Shown here in pieces: positions 29,434 to 41,022 of a stretch of DNA of 64,000 bases. Under the pieces are notes generated by a model, which saw nothing but the letters and a program-made list of their open reading frames with translations, did not search any database and was not told the origin of the DNA. Made by a program: the position numbers and the translations under genes. The first letter of the stretch is position 1. Each line of letters starts with the position of its first letter. Source of the DNA: Chaetomium olivaceum (Eukaryota > Ascomycota > Sordariomycetes > Sordariales > Chaetomiaceae); contig JAYWVB010000013.1 in assembly GCA_039881045.1 (NCBI GenBank), positions 675,331-739,330 of the forward strand, in the 5' to 3' direction.

Positions 29434-30274
29434 ATGGACGACCCCTCACACCGGCCAATCGAGCTGCAGTCCCCCGAGGACCTGACCTACCTCATTGACA
29501 ACGTGCGTCGCGCCGCAGCCGACAGCATCAACGCGGCGTTCCCACCGGTAGACAACGGGCTCGACGGACAGGAAGACGAGCTGCGCAACCGCATCGAGCA
29601 GCTAGTCAACGACGTGCGTGCTCCTCTTTGTTTCTTCTTCTTCCTTCTCCTCCCGTTCCCTGTTCTCCTTCCACCCCCCTCCCGCCCCGCCCCAACAAAC
29701 CGACCCAACCCACTACTAACACGCACATCGTCCAGTACATCCTCAAAACCTTCACCCTCGCCGCCCCCAACCTAACAATCAACGGCCTCCCGCTGCCCAA
29801 CCCGCCCACCGACCTCCTCAACCCCCCAAACTCCTCCTCCTCCTTCTCCCCCAACGGCACCAGCACCGCCCCGCAAGTCCGCTACGAATACGAGCCCTTC
29901 GACCCGCGCAAGCGCGACCGCATCGAAGCGCTCATCTCCGAGGAAGAAGACCTGCTGCGGTCCATCGCGCAGCTCAAGCGGCGCGCCCCCGCCGCGGCCG
30001 CCAGCCGGGGGGGGACGCGACGCGGGCCGGGATAGCGGCGGACGAGGCCGGGCTGGCGGCGGCGAGCGAGCGGGTCGCGGAGGAGGGCGCGGTGAGCGGG
30101 AAGAGGGTGTTGGAGGGGATGGGCCCGCTGGAGAGGCAGGAAGGGGTGGAGGGGAGGTTTGGGGAGGCGGTGGGGGGGTTGGAAAGGTTGAAGAGGGATA
30201 TGCCGGCGGCGGTGGCGAAGATGGAGAGGGCGAGGGTGGCGGCGGGGTATGTGAATGGTGGTGAGAAAAAGTAG
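29434..30274 (+). CDS. MIS14: Kinetochore protein Mis14/Nsl1, frameshift at a G8 run
   Basis: Mis14/Nsl1 is a subunit of the Mis12/MIND complex that joins the inner centromere to Ndc80. The model is join(29434..29613,29736..30274) with a 122-nt intron (GTGCGT, CTACTAAC, CAG). Family features: HRPIELQSPEDLTYLIDNVR near the start, YILKTFTLAAPNLTINGLPL after the intron, a heptad-like acidic/basic segment (RDRIEALISEEEDLLRSIAQ), and an Ala/Glu-rich C-terminus (LERQEGVEGRFGEAVGGLER). The frame breaks at the eight-G run at 30007-30014: upstream reads to a TAG at 30035, and the coding C-terminus lies in the next frame and ends at 30274. One more G restores a single ORF. A homopolymer error is the first suspect. 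Confidence 0.82.
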
Positions 30275-30659
30275 GAGGGGTTCGGTTTGGGGTTTTGGTG
30301 GTTTTGGTGGTTTGGGTGGGGTGGACTGATGGGTTAGAACCAGGGGCAATGGCGTTTTGGGCGTATACTGGATGGATGGACAAGCGATACGAATGGATAC
30401 TAGCTGGAAGCCGGACAAAGCATGCAAGGAGTCTATTGTGTATCCATGTGAATGGTCAAGATATTACGGAGAATACAAGGAATCTGTCTACGCGTCCCCA
30501 GGACCGTCCACAGAAATTCCGCAAAGATGCTTCCCTCAGCCACGTGTACATATCGGGCCGCCGCGGAACTGTATATTCAGGATGAACTAGGTCCGCTCGC
30601 TAACCAACTCCCGGGTCCAGCTCAAACGCGCGATTCAGTTCTTGCCTAACTGTCAAACC
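30275..30659. other. Intergenic between convergent MIS14 and SEC14
   Basis: Short 3' region shared by two convergent genes. A GGT/GGTTT-rich patch lies at 30280-30330. No gene. Confidence 0.6.
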
Positions 30660-31884
30660 CTATGCGGCAGCGGGGGCAGCAGCGCCAGCCTTGTCCGCAG
30701 CGGCGGTCTCGTCGACCTTGAGTTCGGTACCTTCGGCGACCGCCGGCGGGGCCGCTTTGGTCGTCGTGTCGGCCTTCTCGGTCTTCTCAGCCTTCTTCTC
30801 CCACTTGGCGGGCCTAGCCCACTCGGCCTCGCGCCACGGGCCCATGTCGCTGAGCTCGCAGCCGCCCTCGCACTGGCAAGTGCCACCGAACTGCTTGGGC
30901 AGGTTCTCGGCGGGGACCTGCTTGAGAAGTTCCGACTGGTAGTTGCTACCAAACACGTGGATCTTCTGGACCGTGACAGGGTCCAGCCAGCCCTTGACCA
31001 CGTTCCAGACCGTGCTGAAGCCCCAGGGTGTGTTGATCAGGTACAGGTGGCCGAGGCGCTCCGGGTAGTAGTTCTGGCTGAGACCGCTGGCCTGCTTGAC
31101 GTAGCCAAACACCTGCGACGCCTTGCCCAGGCCCACGCCCTTGAAGTCCATGATGGAGCAGCACGTCTCAAGCAAGGCGCCGGCTTTGCGGCTACACGCG
31201 GGCAACCGCGGGTCCGACACACGCTCGTATTCGACCGCCAGGTTGGTCAACATGCGCTCGGCCGTTGTGATCTTGTACATGGCGTTCAAGTCGATACCGC
31301 CGAGCTGCTCGATGTAAACGGGGCGCCCGTCCTGAATGGTAGAAGCCAAGCGTTAGCGTTCGATTTGACGACTGAAGTGACGAGGTAAAGCGTACCTTGT
31401 CGGTCTTGTGGTAGTACTGCGGGTAGTACTTGAAGATCTCCGACTTCTCTGGGTAGTCCCAGTTCGGCAGTTCCTCGTCCAGGTTGGTCTCTTTCCGCCA
31501 CTTCTCGCAGTCGATGAACCTAGAGTCTATCAGTAACGGCCGGGTTTGATCCCATCGGCTCTTGAGTGGCTTACATCTTCTTGGAGAGCTCGACATCGAA
31601 CTTGCGGGCGCGCAGGAAGCGCAGCTGGTTCATCTGTCAGCAGCCGTTTTCTCTAGGCCTCGGATTTTCAAGAGCATCTGCCGTACCAAGGTAAGAGTGT
31701 CCAGGCGGTCGGTGTAGCCCTCCGACTCGAGCAACAGCCTCAGTTGGTGCACCTGAGCTTGCTGTTGGGTGGTCAGATAGCCGGGATGCCCATTTTGCGG
31801 GCGGGGAGGTGTGGTCGGGAAATCGTAGTTGTCGTACTTGGGATCGAGCTCCAGAGTCGAAGGGGCAGGTGTGGGCGCAGCCAT
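30660..31884 (-). CDS. SEC14: Sec14-type phosphatidylinositol/phosphatidylcholine transfer protein
   Basis: The product exchanges PI and PC and supports Golgi secretion. The four-exon model is complement(join(30660..31331,31396..31519,31575..31633,31687..31884)), 350 aa in one frame, with introns of 53-64 nt. The CRAL-TRIO N-domain has LRFLRARKFDVELSKKM. The lipid-binding domain has DGRPVYIEQLGGIDLNAMYK, ETCCSIMDFKGVGLGKASQV and the gate/floor segment HLYLINTPWGFSTVWNVVKG. A CQCEGGC segment and an Ala/Lys/Glu-rich tail end the protein. Start: ATG at 31884 (MAAPTPAPSTLELDPKYDNY). Intact. Confidence 0.93.
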
Positions 31885-32921
31885 TGTATCTGATTACTCG
31901 CCGGAATAGGACGACGGGTAATGCGAAGTTGTGATGTTTTGTTGACTGTTGTCTTGGGCTTCTTTCCCCGCTATTTAGATGCCACCAGTGGAGTTGTCCC
32001 AATGAGGGGGAAAGGATACTGTGGTCGGGTTCCGGATAAGCGTAGAGCGCGTGGGGACAAGCAGAGTAACGGGTGGTTTGTGGTAAAGAAAAAGGCCAAA
32101 AGCCAGGAGAGAAGAGTTCACAATGTTGACGGGGCCTAAAATAGTCACCAAGGATGGCAAGGGGTGCTGCACCGTTGATTTTTCGTCATGGGTGTCTGGG
32201 TGATGGCAACTGGGGCGGCCATCGAATGTGCGGTCAAGTCAATCCCTCCCCACCAGTGGGCCGCTAACGAGCATGCGCCCCGCACAAGGCCAGACTCCCC
32301 TCGGGCTCCCCACCCGACTCGCCTGAAGCCCCTGAAAATACGGGAATACGTGTTGGGCTAACCTGGAACAGATAATATTGGATTAAGGTTGGCGCACTTC
32401 GGACGCCAAAGGACTGTTTCCCAACACCTGTAACGGGTACATAGTAACACAAAGTCAGATGTCAAACTTGCGGCCGGTCAGCAAACAGTTGGCCCGTCTC
32501 GATGACTTTGACTGGCCGCAGGCTGGGGCACAGCTAAACTCCCGTCGGGGCTGCGAATCTCGAACTCTGCCGCCCTCAGATCCCAGGTCCCAGGTCCTCC
32601 AACCGACCAACGTGGCATGGCATCTTGGAAGACCTCGAGCATTCGCCACCATACTTCGTACATAGTAGGTAATCTGTAGTTAGTTACCGGCCTTTGAAGT
32701 GCATTGTTTTGTGCCGCAGGCCTCTTGTTCCCACCCTGACACGAGACAAACTCCTTGCATTGCCCTTGATCGGCGTCAAGGTATGGCCCCCTTTATCATT
32801 GTTGTCCGTCCGTGTTGATCTGTAGATCTTCCAAGTCTCTTTTGACAGATGGGCTTCGCAGGTTTGATAACTTCAAGATGGTTGGTTCATTACGATGACC
32901 TCCTCTAGAGAGGTGCGAGTC
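31885..32921. other. Intergenic, SEC14 promoter and prefoldin 3' region
   Basis: No supported gene or RNA feature. Confidence 0.5.
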
Positions 32922-33835
32922 TCAGCTTTCGGACGACCCCTCTGTGTCTTTCCCTTTCCCTTTCTCCTCCTCTTCCTTCTCCTTGCGCTTTTGCACAACG
33001 TCCCAGTTGTATACCCTAGCGACCGCCACTTCCATCGTCTGTCGAAAATTAGCAAGCCTCCCGAATATGGTCGAGGTAGGGCTGTGTTACCGTTACTTGC
33101 TCTCGCAAAAAGTCCAAATCTTCCTCGCAGTTTGATAAACTTTGCTTCGCTGCTTGGAGCTTCGAGTCAAGCAGCGTCTCAGCCTCGCCAATCGGGTATG
33201 ATAGCATAACGTTGGCCTTTCATGTGTTAGCCCTTGACCGCACATCCTGACCGAACAAAAGAGGACCTCTTCCTACCCCGAGCCATAAGTAAACTTCGTC
33301 TGTCGGTGGTATCTCTGCCTTTGCGTAAAGAGTATCGTTCAACTCGAAGGTCGTCTCGATCGCATCCGAATCGGGCTGTCGCAGTCAAGAATTAGCACCA
33401 TCCATAACCGAGCTTGTTTCTTCGTACCGTCCTCGACTTCAAGAACCGAACGGTCTCTAACGTCTTCCGGATATCAGGCAGCTTCTCCTTCAACCCCACC
33501 ACCCTCCGTTGTAGATTCTGCTCCATAAACTGGTATTTCCTGCATCCCAAACCCACACGTATCAGCCACGACCGCCCGTCACCGTTGCGGCAATGCGTCG
33601 AGATCAACTCACGCAATCATCTCCTGAAACCGCCGCAATGTCGGCTCGACGTCCGCCCGTGACGTGACATAGTCCTCGACCTTATCGACGAACGGCGCAT
33701 ATGGGATGCCACGGGGGTTGGAAGCTGTAGCGTCCCTGTTTGCTCCGGTGGTGTCGGTCAGCAACAAGTTCCACGAACGGGGATTGTCCGGCCAGCTAAT
33801 TACCTCGACGCCACGTCCTGATCTGTGCTGGCCAT
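32922..33835 (-). CDS. PAC10: Prefoldin subunit 3 (Pac10/VBP1)
   Basis: An alpha-type prefoldin subunit that delivers nascent tubulin and actin to the CCT chaperonin. The six-exon model is complement(join(32922..33038,33091..33216,33277..33375,33428..33539,33613..33735,33804..33835)), 202 aa, every intron 52-73 nt and every junction in phase. Seen: NPRGIPYAPFVDKVEDYV, the first coiled coil (VEPTLRRFQEMIAKYQFMEQ), the beta-hairpin region (TTFELNDTLYAKAEIPP, VYLWLGANVMLSYPI), the second coiled coil (EAETLLDSKLQAAKQSLSNC) and MEVAVARVYNWDV near the C-terminus. It ends in a Lys/Glu-rich tail. The dense introns explain why no long uninterrupted frame is visible here. Confidence 0.92.
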
Positions 33836-34111
33836 CGTGGACAGATCCCTCACATGTTGTGACGGAGAAAATAGGACAAGTGGCGATCAACCCGAGCCAA
33901 AACAATGACGTCGGGGGGTGGTCAGAATGGTCGTTGTGACAAGAAGCTTCACCAAAAATTCATGGCGGGGTTGTTGAGCTGCCGCCGTGTGGGGTAGTTA
34001 ACAGGGGCGAGTCCGCGAGTGTTTTGTGGCAGCAGTGGGTTTCAACTCTGAACAAGCGCAATTGCACCTATCATCAACCCAACCTATTCGTGCATACCAG
34101 GGAAAAATTAG

Positions 34112-34656
34112 AGCCTCAAGCACCTCATCTCAAATGCCAATTTTACAGTAGATGTTTCTCCTGGTCAGTATGCTAAGATTCAGGCAATTCGCGAGAGACA
34201 TAGCCGTAGGTTTCGGCTCCGTCGCTACAATAACTGCACCCGAACTCTTATGTACTATCTGTCTGACTTCATGAAACGCTACATCTCGTTCAATCGGCGC
34301 CACTACGTCGGACTACATTCTGGCCATCGTGGAGGAGAGAGGGAGAAGGTGATTCAGCAAGTAGTCCATATACGGAACGCGGTAAGCTGAAGGATTGGAT
34401 AACGATGGTTAATGAGGTTGGAGCCTCTGGGTCGTTGAGCATGCTTCGTGACGCTATGCGCTATTGGTTCCGGGCATCAGACCATGATGTTAAGATTGTG
34501 GTTCTCGCGAGGTTTGACTATACTCGCCGTGCTATTATCTTGGAGGAGTGGGAGAAAAGATCACGAGCTAATCGTCCCCTACACCACCCGGTATACCGCT
34601 ACTCTCGAGTTTGTATGTCGACAGCACATTCGGCGCACCCGAAGAAGAAACAATAA
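34112..34656 (+). pseudogene. Relic of a repeated fungal protein family with a possible PD-(D/E)XK-like core
   Basis: Two protein-like blocks lie in different frames. Block 1 (34112-34390) contains SPGQYAKIQAIRERHSRRFR and a Tyr/Arg-rich continuation. Block 2 (34405-34656) contains VNEVGASGSLSMLRDAMRYW, DHDVKIVVLARFD and IILEEWE. They resemble the start and the nuclease-like E-x-G...SL..LR.DA..W...vKIV pattern of a multi-copy hypothetical family common in filamentous fungi (from memory, not searched). The middle part expected between them is missing, the frames disagree, and the surroundings are AT-richer than the genes. It is a decayed fragment. Family naming is tentative. Confidence 0.5.
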
Positions 34657-35744
34657 ATAAAGGAAAACGGGCAAGTCGAGCAGAAGAAAATAAAAACAAC
34701 TGCTTTACGCTCCTCGATGACTTTCGCGACATCCTTTTCATGAACCATTTACTACCTCATCCCTTCGCAACGGGTGAATGATATACACCAGAGCAGCGGA
34801 AAAATATGCGGAAGACTCTCGAGACATTCAGCCCACACATTCACGACCAGGAAGTTGCACGAATCCACAAGCCGTTACAGATTCGGAGCTTCATGCCGAG
34901 TTCGGGTGGCCCAGGCGGTTTCATGTGACTGGTACACTCATAATGCCACCGCATGAGTGAACGGCGCCAGAGTCATACCTTAGCTAGTTTACATGTACGT
35001 TCTCATACTTGTTGTTGCCAGGCTCCCGTGATAGAGGCGGGTAGTCATCGCCCACAACTTCGTTCCGCGTTTATCGTTGTCCCCATGTTGTCTCAGACAA
35101 CACACATGTAGGGTAAGGCGGGTGGACGGCCAGCCTCGGAAACGCTCAGTACCTTGGCGGTCTTGAGCGGGAATGGGGTTGATTGGCCGCCTTGGCAGTT
35201 TGTCACCACATCACATTGTCGCTGTCTCGGAGCGTCCAGAGCCGGAGGGCATTGCCAGTTTCGCCAGCCATTCCATTTGAAAGAAGATTCGTTCACGATC
35301 TGGAGAGAGTTATTCGTACCAAAGTATTCCTCCAATATGAATTGGCCCCCTGCAACACTCGCCGCTGTCCGAGGCAAGCGGACTGCCTTGTTTTGGTAAG
35401 GTGCCGGGGGGTTGCCTGGCTAACTGCAAACAGACAGCGAATGGTGGCGATGATGCAGCCGAACCGGGGAGCCTGGCTTACCCCGGCCACTACGTAATCA
35501 CCCCAGACGCAGGAACACCTCACACCTGACCTCGCCCGTGCCTCCCATTCCCTCCGCATCCGCCCCAAGCCGCTTCCCCCAACCTCTTTCCCATCAACAA
35601 CCAAATCCAATCTTTTATCTCCCGCCATCGCCATCCACCTCGTTGTTTCTCGTCGTTATCATCACCCATCGGCGACGGATTGTTCGCCCCGATTACTGAA
35701 ACTCTCCTTATCCTTCCTGCCGATTGACCGAACGATCGCCCAGC
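34657..35744. other. Intergenic, upstream of protease A
   Basis: No gene. CT- and CCC-rich sequence at 35520-35740 is a plausible promoter and leader of the protease gene. Confidence 0.5.
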
Positions 35745-37056
35745 ATGAAGGGTGCTCTGCTGACCGCAGCTGTGCTGCTCGGCTCTGCCCAAGGCGCAGT
35801 CCACAAGATGAAGCTGCAGAAGGTCCCTCTCTCGGAACAGCTTGTATGCCTCTCTCTCCGTATCCGCCAGAATCATCGGCCACTGACCCTCGTCGCGTGT
35901 AGGAAGCGGTTCCCATCAACACCCAGCTCGAGCACCTCGGCCAGAAATACATGGGCGTGCGCCCGCGCCAGTCCCATGCCAGCGCCGTATTCAACGGCAT
36001 GGTTGCCGACGTTAAGGGCAACCACCCGGTGCCCATCTCCAATTTCATGAACGCACAGTGTATGTGGAGCCGGCTGTCGCGTGTTTGCGAGCCACTGGAA
36101 CAACAAAACTAACATGCCTAGACTTCTCCGAAATCACAATCGGAAGCCCTCCTCAGAGCTTTAAGGTTGTTCTGGATACAGGCAGCTCCAACCTATGGGT
36201 TCCGTCCGTCGAGTGCGGTTCGATCGCATGCTACCTCCACTCCAAGTACGACTCGTCGAGCTCGTCCACCTACAAGAAGAACGGGACCAAGTTCGAAATC
36301 CAGTACGGGTCGGGCAGCCTTAGCGGCTTTGTCTCTCAGGACACCATGACCATCGGCGACATCACGATTAAGGGCCAGGATTTCGCCGAGGCCACTAGCG
36401 AACCCGGTCTCGCCTTTGCCTTCGGTCGCTTTGACGGTATCCTGGGTCTCGGCTACGACAGAATCTCGGTCAACGGTATCGTCCCGCCTTTCTACAAGAT
36501 GCTTGAGCAGAAGCTCATCGACGAGCCCGTCTTTGCCTTCTACCTGGCCGACGACAAGGGCGAGTCCGAGGTCACCTTTGGCGGAGTCGACAGTGACAAG
36601 TACAAGGGCAAGATCACCACCATCCCTCTGAGGCGCAAGGCCTACTGGGAGGTGGACTTCGATTCCATCGCTTACGGCGACGACGCGGCCGAGCTCGAGA
36701 ACACTGGCGTTATTCTTGATACCGGTACTTCTCTGATCGCTCTCCCCAGCCAGCTGGCCGAGATGCTCAACGCCCAGATCGGCGCCAAGAAGAACTACGC
36801 TGGCCAGTACGCTATTGACTGCAGCAAGCGCGACTCCCTCAAGGACGTCACCTTCAACTTGGCCGGCTACAACTTCACCCTCGGCCCCTACGACTACGTC
36901 CTCGAGGTCAGCGGCAGCTGCATCTCTACCTTCATGGGCATGGACTTCCCGGAGCCGACCGGGCCGCTTGCCATCTTGGGTGATGCCTTCCTCCGGAGGT
37001 ATTACTCTATCTACGACCTCGGTGCCAATACCGTCGGTTTGGCTGAGGCGAAGTAA
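35745..37056 (+). CDS. PEP4: Vacuolar aspartic protease A (saccharopepsin family)
   Basis: This vacuolar endoprotease activates other vacuolar hydrolases. The model is join(35745..35843,35903..36059,36122..37056), 396 aa, with introns of 59 and 62 nt. A signal peptide (MKGALLTAAVLLGSAQG) and a propeptide (HKMKLQKVPLSEQL) precede the mature enzyme. Both catalytic motifs are present: VVLDTGSSNLWVPS and VILDTGTSLIALPS. The flap region is FEIQYGSGSLSGF. Likely N-glycosylation sites are NGT and NFT, and the end is GANTVGLAEAK. Cysteine pairs surround CGSIAC and the C-terminal lobe as usual. Intact. Confidence 0.95.
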
Positions 37057-37787
37057 ATTTGCGCATGGACGGCATGGACACGATGGGAGTTTGGGATTGG
37101 GCCTCGGACTGTAATCTGTATCTACTGGTTCTCCTCGTTTGATTTCCTAAGTACCGGTCAAGGAACGTTTGCAACAGGGCAGTTTTTTATATAGCGAAAG
37201 CACCGCCAGAAACCTGGTCTGGGCTTTTGGTCTTGGTTATGCAACAGACATTTCAAGGCAACATAATTCTGTCCCAAGTTGACGCATTTCTTTTCTTTGC
37301 GGATGTATAACCGCCGTTTTCTCGCGCTATTTCCGTCTTGCGTTCACCGAGTACACAATAGTCATTTGCCCATCCATCAACAATAAATATGACGTAGGAA
37401 AATCCTGGTGCCTCAGGTATAGCAATCTAAGTAAGAGTGCATGCAACACGGCTTCGACTCGCAACAGTGTCGGTGGTGGAGGTAAAGTCAATATCGCAAC
37501 AAGATGAAGGCCAGTAGCTCAAAAGGAATAGAGCAAGATACCCCTCAAGAGAGGCTGATACATGTTTCCCACTATGATATGAATATCTGCTCTCCACCGC
37601 CTATCCTTCTTCCCCATTCCAATCACTACGTCACACACGTGCCCGTATACATTACCCTCCGCCCTATCGCAGATATGCCACCCAGCTCATGCGTGAAGTG
37701 AACTCCAAGCTTCTTTAATCCCAGCCCAACCCTTCCCTCCCTCCCGTCCCATCTCCAACCGCGCACGCAGAGGGGGCCGGGCCCGCC
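37057..37787. other. Intergenic between convergent PEP4 and RRP6
   Basis: 3' regions of two convergent genes. No further gene is seen. Confidence 0.6.
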
Positions 37788-40524
37788 TCACTTCTTAAAC
37801 GTCGCCGTCCGCCCCGTCTTCTCATAATTCATCTTCCTCGCCCCCTGCGGCGCATCCCCGGACTTCTTGGCATACGGATCAAACGCCGCCTTGCCGCCGC
37901 GCCTCCCTCCCCTGCCCTTACTATCACCGTTGCCGTGGCCCTGTCCGCCGCCCCTCGGCGCGCGCAGCACCGACGACGCCGCGCTGTAGTCGAACGGCTG
38001 CTCCGAATCGTCTTGCTGCTGTTCAGCCTCGGCCTCGCCCGCTTCTGGCGGTGATGCACCCTCCGAGCGCGCCGCCTTCTTGGCTTGGGCTTTGGCGTGC
38101 CTCGCCGCGCGGCGGCTCTGGCGGCGGGCGGGGGGCAGTCTGTTGGGCTCGGTATTACCCTCCTTGCCCTCCTTGCCCTCCTCGCTCTCGCTCTGGGGGT
38201 TGACGTCGGGGTTTTCTGGCTCGTCCTCGTCCGCTGCTGCGGGGCTGTCGTTGTTCGTCTCGGCGTCGGAGGCGGAAGCGGACTTGGATTCGGGTGGCGG
38301 TGGTGCCGCAGCCGCGTCCGCGTCCGCGTCGGAGGAGGCTTTGCGCTTTCGGCCTTTCCTGAGGGTGAAGTCTCCCTCTTCGGGGACGGGTGTGGGCTCG
38401 GCGTCTTGCTTGGCTGCCCGTTTGGGTGGTGGCGCTGCGGCGTTTGGTGGGTTTTCGGCGAGAATGCCAAAGGGGACCGTGTAAAGCGGGATCATCTCCT
38501 GATTGTCAACCGGGCGGGCCTTGGCAGTCCCGTCCAGTGCCGAATTGAGTGCCACATCCCCCCATAATTGGGAGCGGTCGCTCTTCAGTTCCTCGATCTT
38601 GAGGGGCTCGACGTCCTCTACTGGGACGGCTACCACGGGTTTATCCCCAACCAAGGCTTGTACCTTGTCAGACGATGATTGTCTGAAGAACTGCAGCATT
38701 GTGGGGCCATCGGCGCCCTTCGCCTTGGCTTCCTTGATAACCTCGAACAGTTCGCCGAGACGAGACTTGAGCGCTCCGGTATTCGACTCCAGCAAGCTCC
38801 ACAAAGCCTTCGGGTCGGTAGGCATGATGCGGGCTATGTTACCAAGGACCTGTTGTGTCATGAGGAAGAAGGGGCTTTCGTCCTCCTGGCGGGCAATATC
38901 ATCCCGCCACTTGTGCACCGCCTTGTAGACGGCAAACTGCTCGCTGTCGTATAACGTGGAAGATTTGGTCAAGGTAACATACCAACCCCGATTACCAGCG
39001 CCCGTTTCCGGGTCGCAGAGGGAGTGTTCGTACCGCTGTAAAGCTACTTCTTTGGACTTTTCAAGGACACGATCGATGGGGTTTCCGTCCGAACCGTTTT
39101 GGGTCGCGAGTTGCGCTAGTTCGTTCCGCAGCATGTCATAGATGTAGAGCAGGAAATGTGTGTCGGATCGGGCATAGTAAAACATCTCCTCCGGGAGAGG
39201 CCTGACGCACGGGTTAGTCGAAAGGTAAGGAGGGAACGAGATCAAGGCTTACCTTAACCGCCAATCCGCGAGCTGATACTTCTTGTCCGCGTCGAAGTCG
39301 ACAAACTTCTTAAGCAGAAATGCCAGACTTTTGCCTGCATACTGGAGGGCGGTACTAGCATAGAAGGTATCAAATAACCCCACGATATACAAGCCGAGGT
39401 CCCGTTGGAGCCAGATAGTGTCCATGAATGCGCCGTGGAGAACCTGGGCTGGTCAGCGGTACGCTCCCTTACTCGTTTCGAGGTTCCTTACCTTGAGAAT
39501 CTTTGGGTCCGCAAAGACTTCATTGAGAACCTCGAGTTTGTGTCTCCAGGGTACTAGAGTGTCGATTATCCAGTCCTTTTCCCTCGTGCTGATCTGCATC
39601 AAGGACAAAAGCCCCGTGTATGACCTGAAGTCGTGGTGTTCCAGATCGATCGCAATCTCGGGCGCCTTCTTCAGCTCCTCCAGCATCTCCAGAACACCCT
39701 CATAGGTGTCTACCCAGATCGCCTTCGTTGTCTCCATGGGGAGGTATTCGATAGGTTCGCGGGACTTAAAGACGTGCTCTGGATATTGCATATCTGTAAT
39801 TTCCTGCTTGTAGGGATGCTCGTATCTGCGCCAGTCAGCATTCCCGCACCTCCTGTTCCAGCCTCGAGCAAAGAAGGCGGTGGGTTGCACGTACTGAGGA
39901 CGGCCCTCATCGTTAACAGAAAGCGTTAGACTCGCATCCAATGGAATATGGGCATGGGGTTTGGTTGTGAGGAGAGGCTTCCATGGTCCCGAGTCGAAGT
40001 TGTCTATCTTCTTCTCAAACGTATTCTGGGGTTTAAGAATGTTGGCGCGCTTCATCGACCAGTCGAGCCTGGTGGTGGTTGACTTTGGCCGTTTAGGATC
40101 CCGTCCCTGTGATGCGTTAGCTGAGGCGACGCGGGACTTGGGTATATCTTGGTCATCGTACAGATTCGGGAGTTGGCGCATCTTTCCTCTTAACCAGGCC
40201 AGTGTACTCGTCCAGGCAGGTGTCAGACTTCTCCAGGAGCGAGTCAATCACGTCTAGCACGCCTTTCCACTGGATCTCCACATCGTCCACATCTTCCAGT
40301 TGAGGCTCCCTCTGCGCGGTGAACTTGGAGGCCGATTTTAGAACGCCACGGGCGAGTTCGAGCAAGCGATCCGTGTTCTGGTCGAGGCGGGCCGCGACTG
40401 AAGGGTGGACAGTCCGTTGAAACGGGAGGTCCTCGTTCGCAAGCGTGTTCACCGAGCGTGTTACCGTGACGAGAGTAGAATGAACGCTGTCCCGGAGGGG
40501 TTTGAGGTCCTGCGACGAATCCAT
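37788..40524 (-). CDS. RRP6: Nuclear exosome 3'-5' exonuclease Rrp6
   Basis: The product is the DEDDy RNase of the nuclear exosome in rRNA, snoRNA and cryptic transcript processing. The five-exon model is complement(join(37788..39201,39253..39443,39492..39825,39895..40106,40162..40524)), 837 aa in one frame. Domains in order: N-terminal PMC2NT region (binds the Rrp47 cofactor), catalytic domain with AIDLEHHDFRSYTGLLSLMQ (D and E), VLHGAFMDTIWLQRDLGLYI (D), and YYARSDTHFLLYIYDMLR (Y and D). An HRDC domain follows (AVHKWRDDIARQEDESPFFL), then a long acidic/basic disordered tail with Lys/Arg-rich nuclear signals and a Gly/Arg-rich end. Introns are 48-69 nt with good branch points. Start: ATG at 40524 (MDSSQDLKPLRD). 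Intact. Confidence 0.94.
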
Positions 40525-41022
40525 TATTCTAGCAATCCCGATTCCGTGGTATCTTAATTTTTGAAGGCAATTGGCGAGGCGGGCGCGCATGCTCTGCTGC
40601 CCATTTCGACAATTGACACCGGCGCAACCTTGAACTGGAACTTTTTCGGGCCCGCTTTGTCTTTCCCGTCCGATAAGCTGCCAGTTGCCCGCGTTCGTCG
40701 CGACCATCCGGTGGCTCCACCGCGATAAGATAAGCGCTGTTGCGTCGCCGAGCCACCTAGGTAAAACCGCCGCCTGTTCCGACGCCTCGAGTCATCAATT
40801 AAACAATCTAGTTAGACTTATCTTCAGCACCGACTTACACGTGCGGTCGCTGTATATTTGAAGTGTTCTCATACGCCTAGATAAAAGGAACGCCCAGTCT
40901 GAAAGGCACAACGTAGAGACACGATCATTGCCACTGACGAAAATCCAACATTACATTAAGTCGAGTCAACCGACACTCGACAGTCGATACTCTCAGTATT
41001 GCAATAACCAACTTGAAAAGAT
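40525..41022. promoter_or_regulatory. Divergent promoter region of RRP6 and MDM35
   Basis: A 498-bp gap between two divergent starts, AT-rich in its right half. No specific site identified. Confidence 0.5.

Noticed and set aside
30642..31388. A 248-codon open frame on the plus strand
   Set aside because: Antisense to SEC14 exon 4. Start and content have no independent support.
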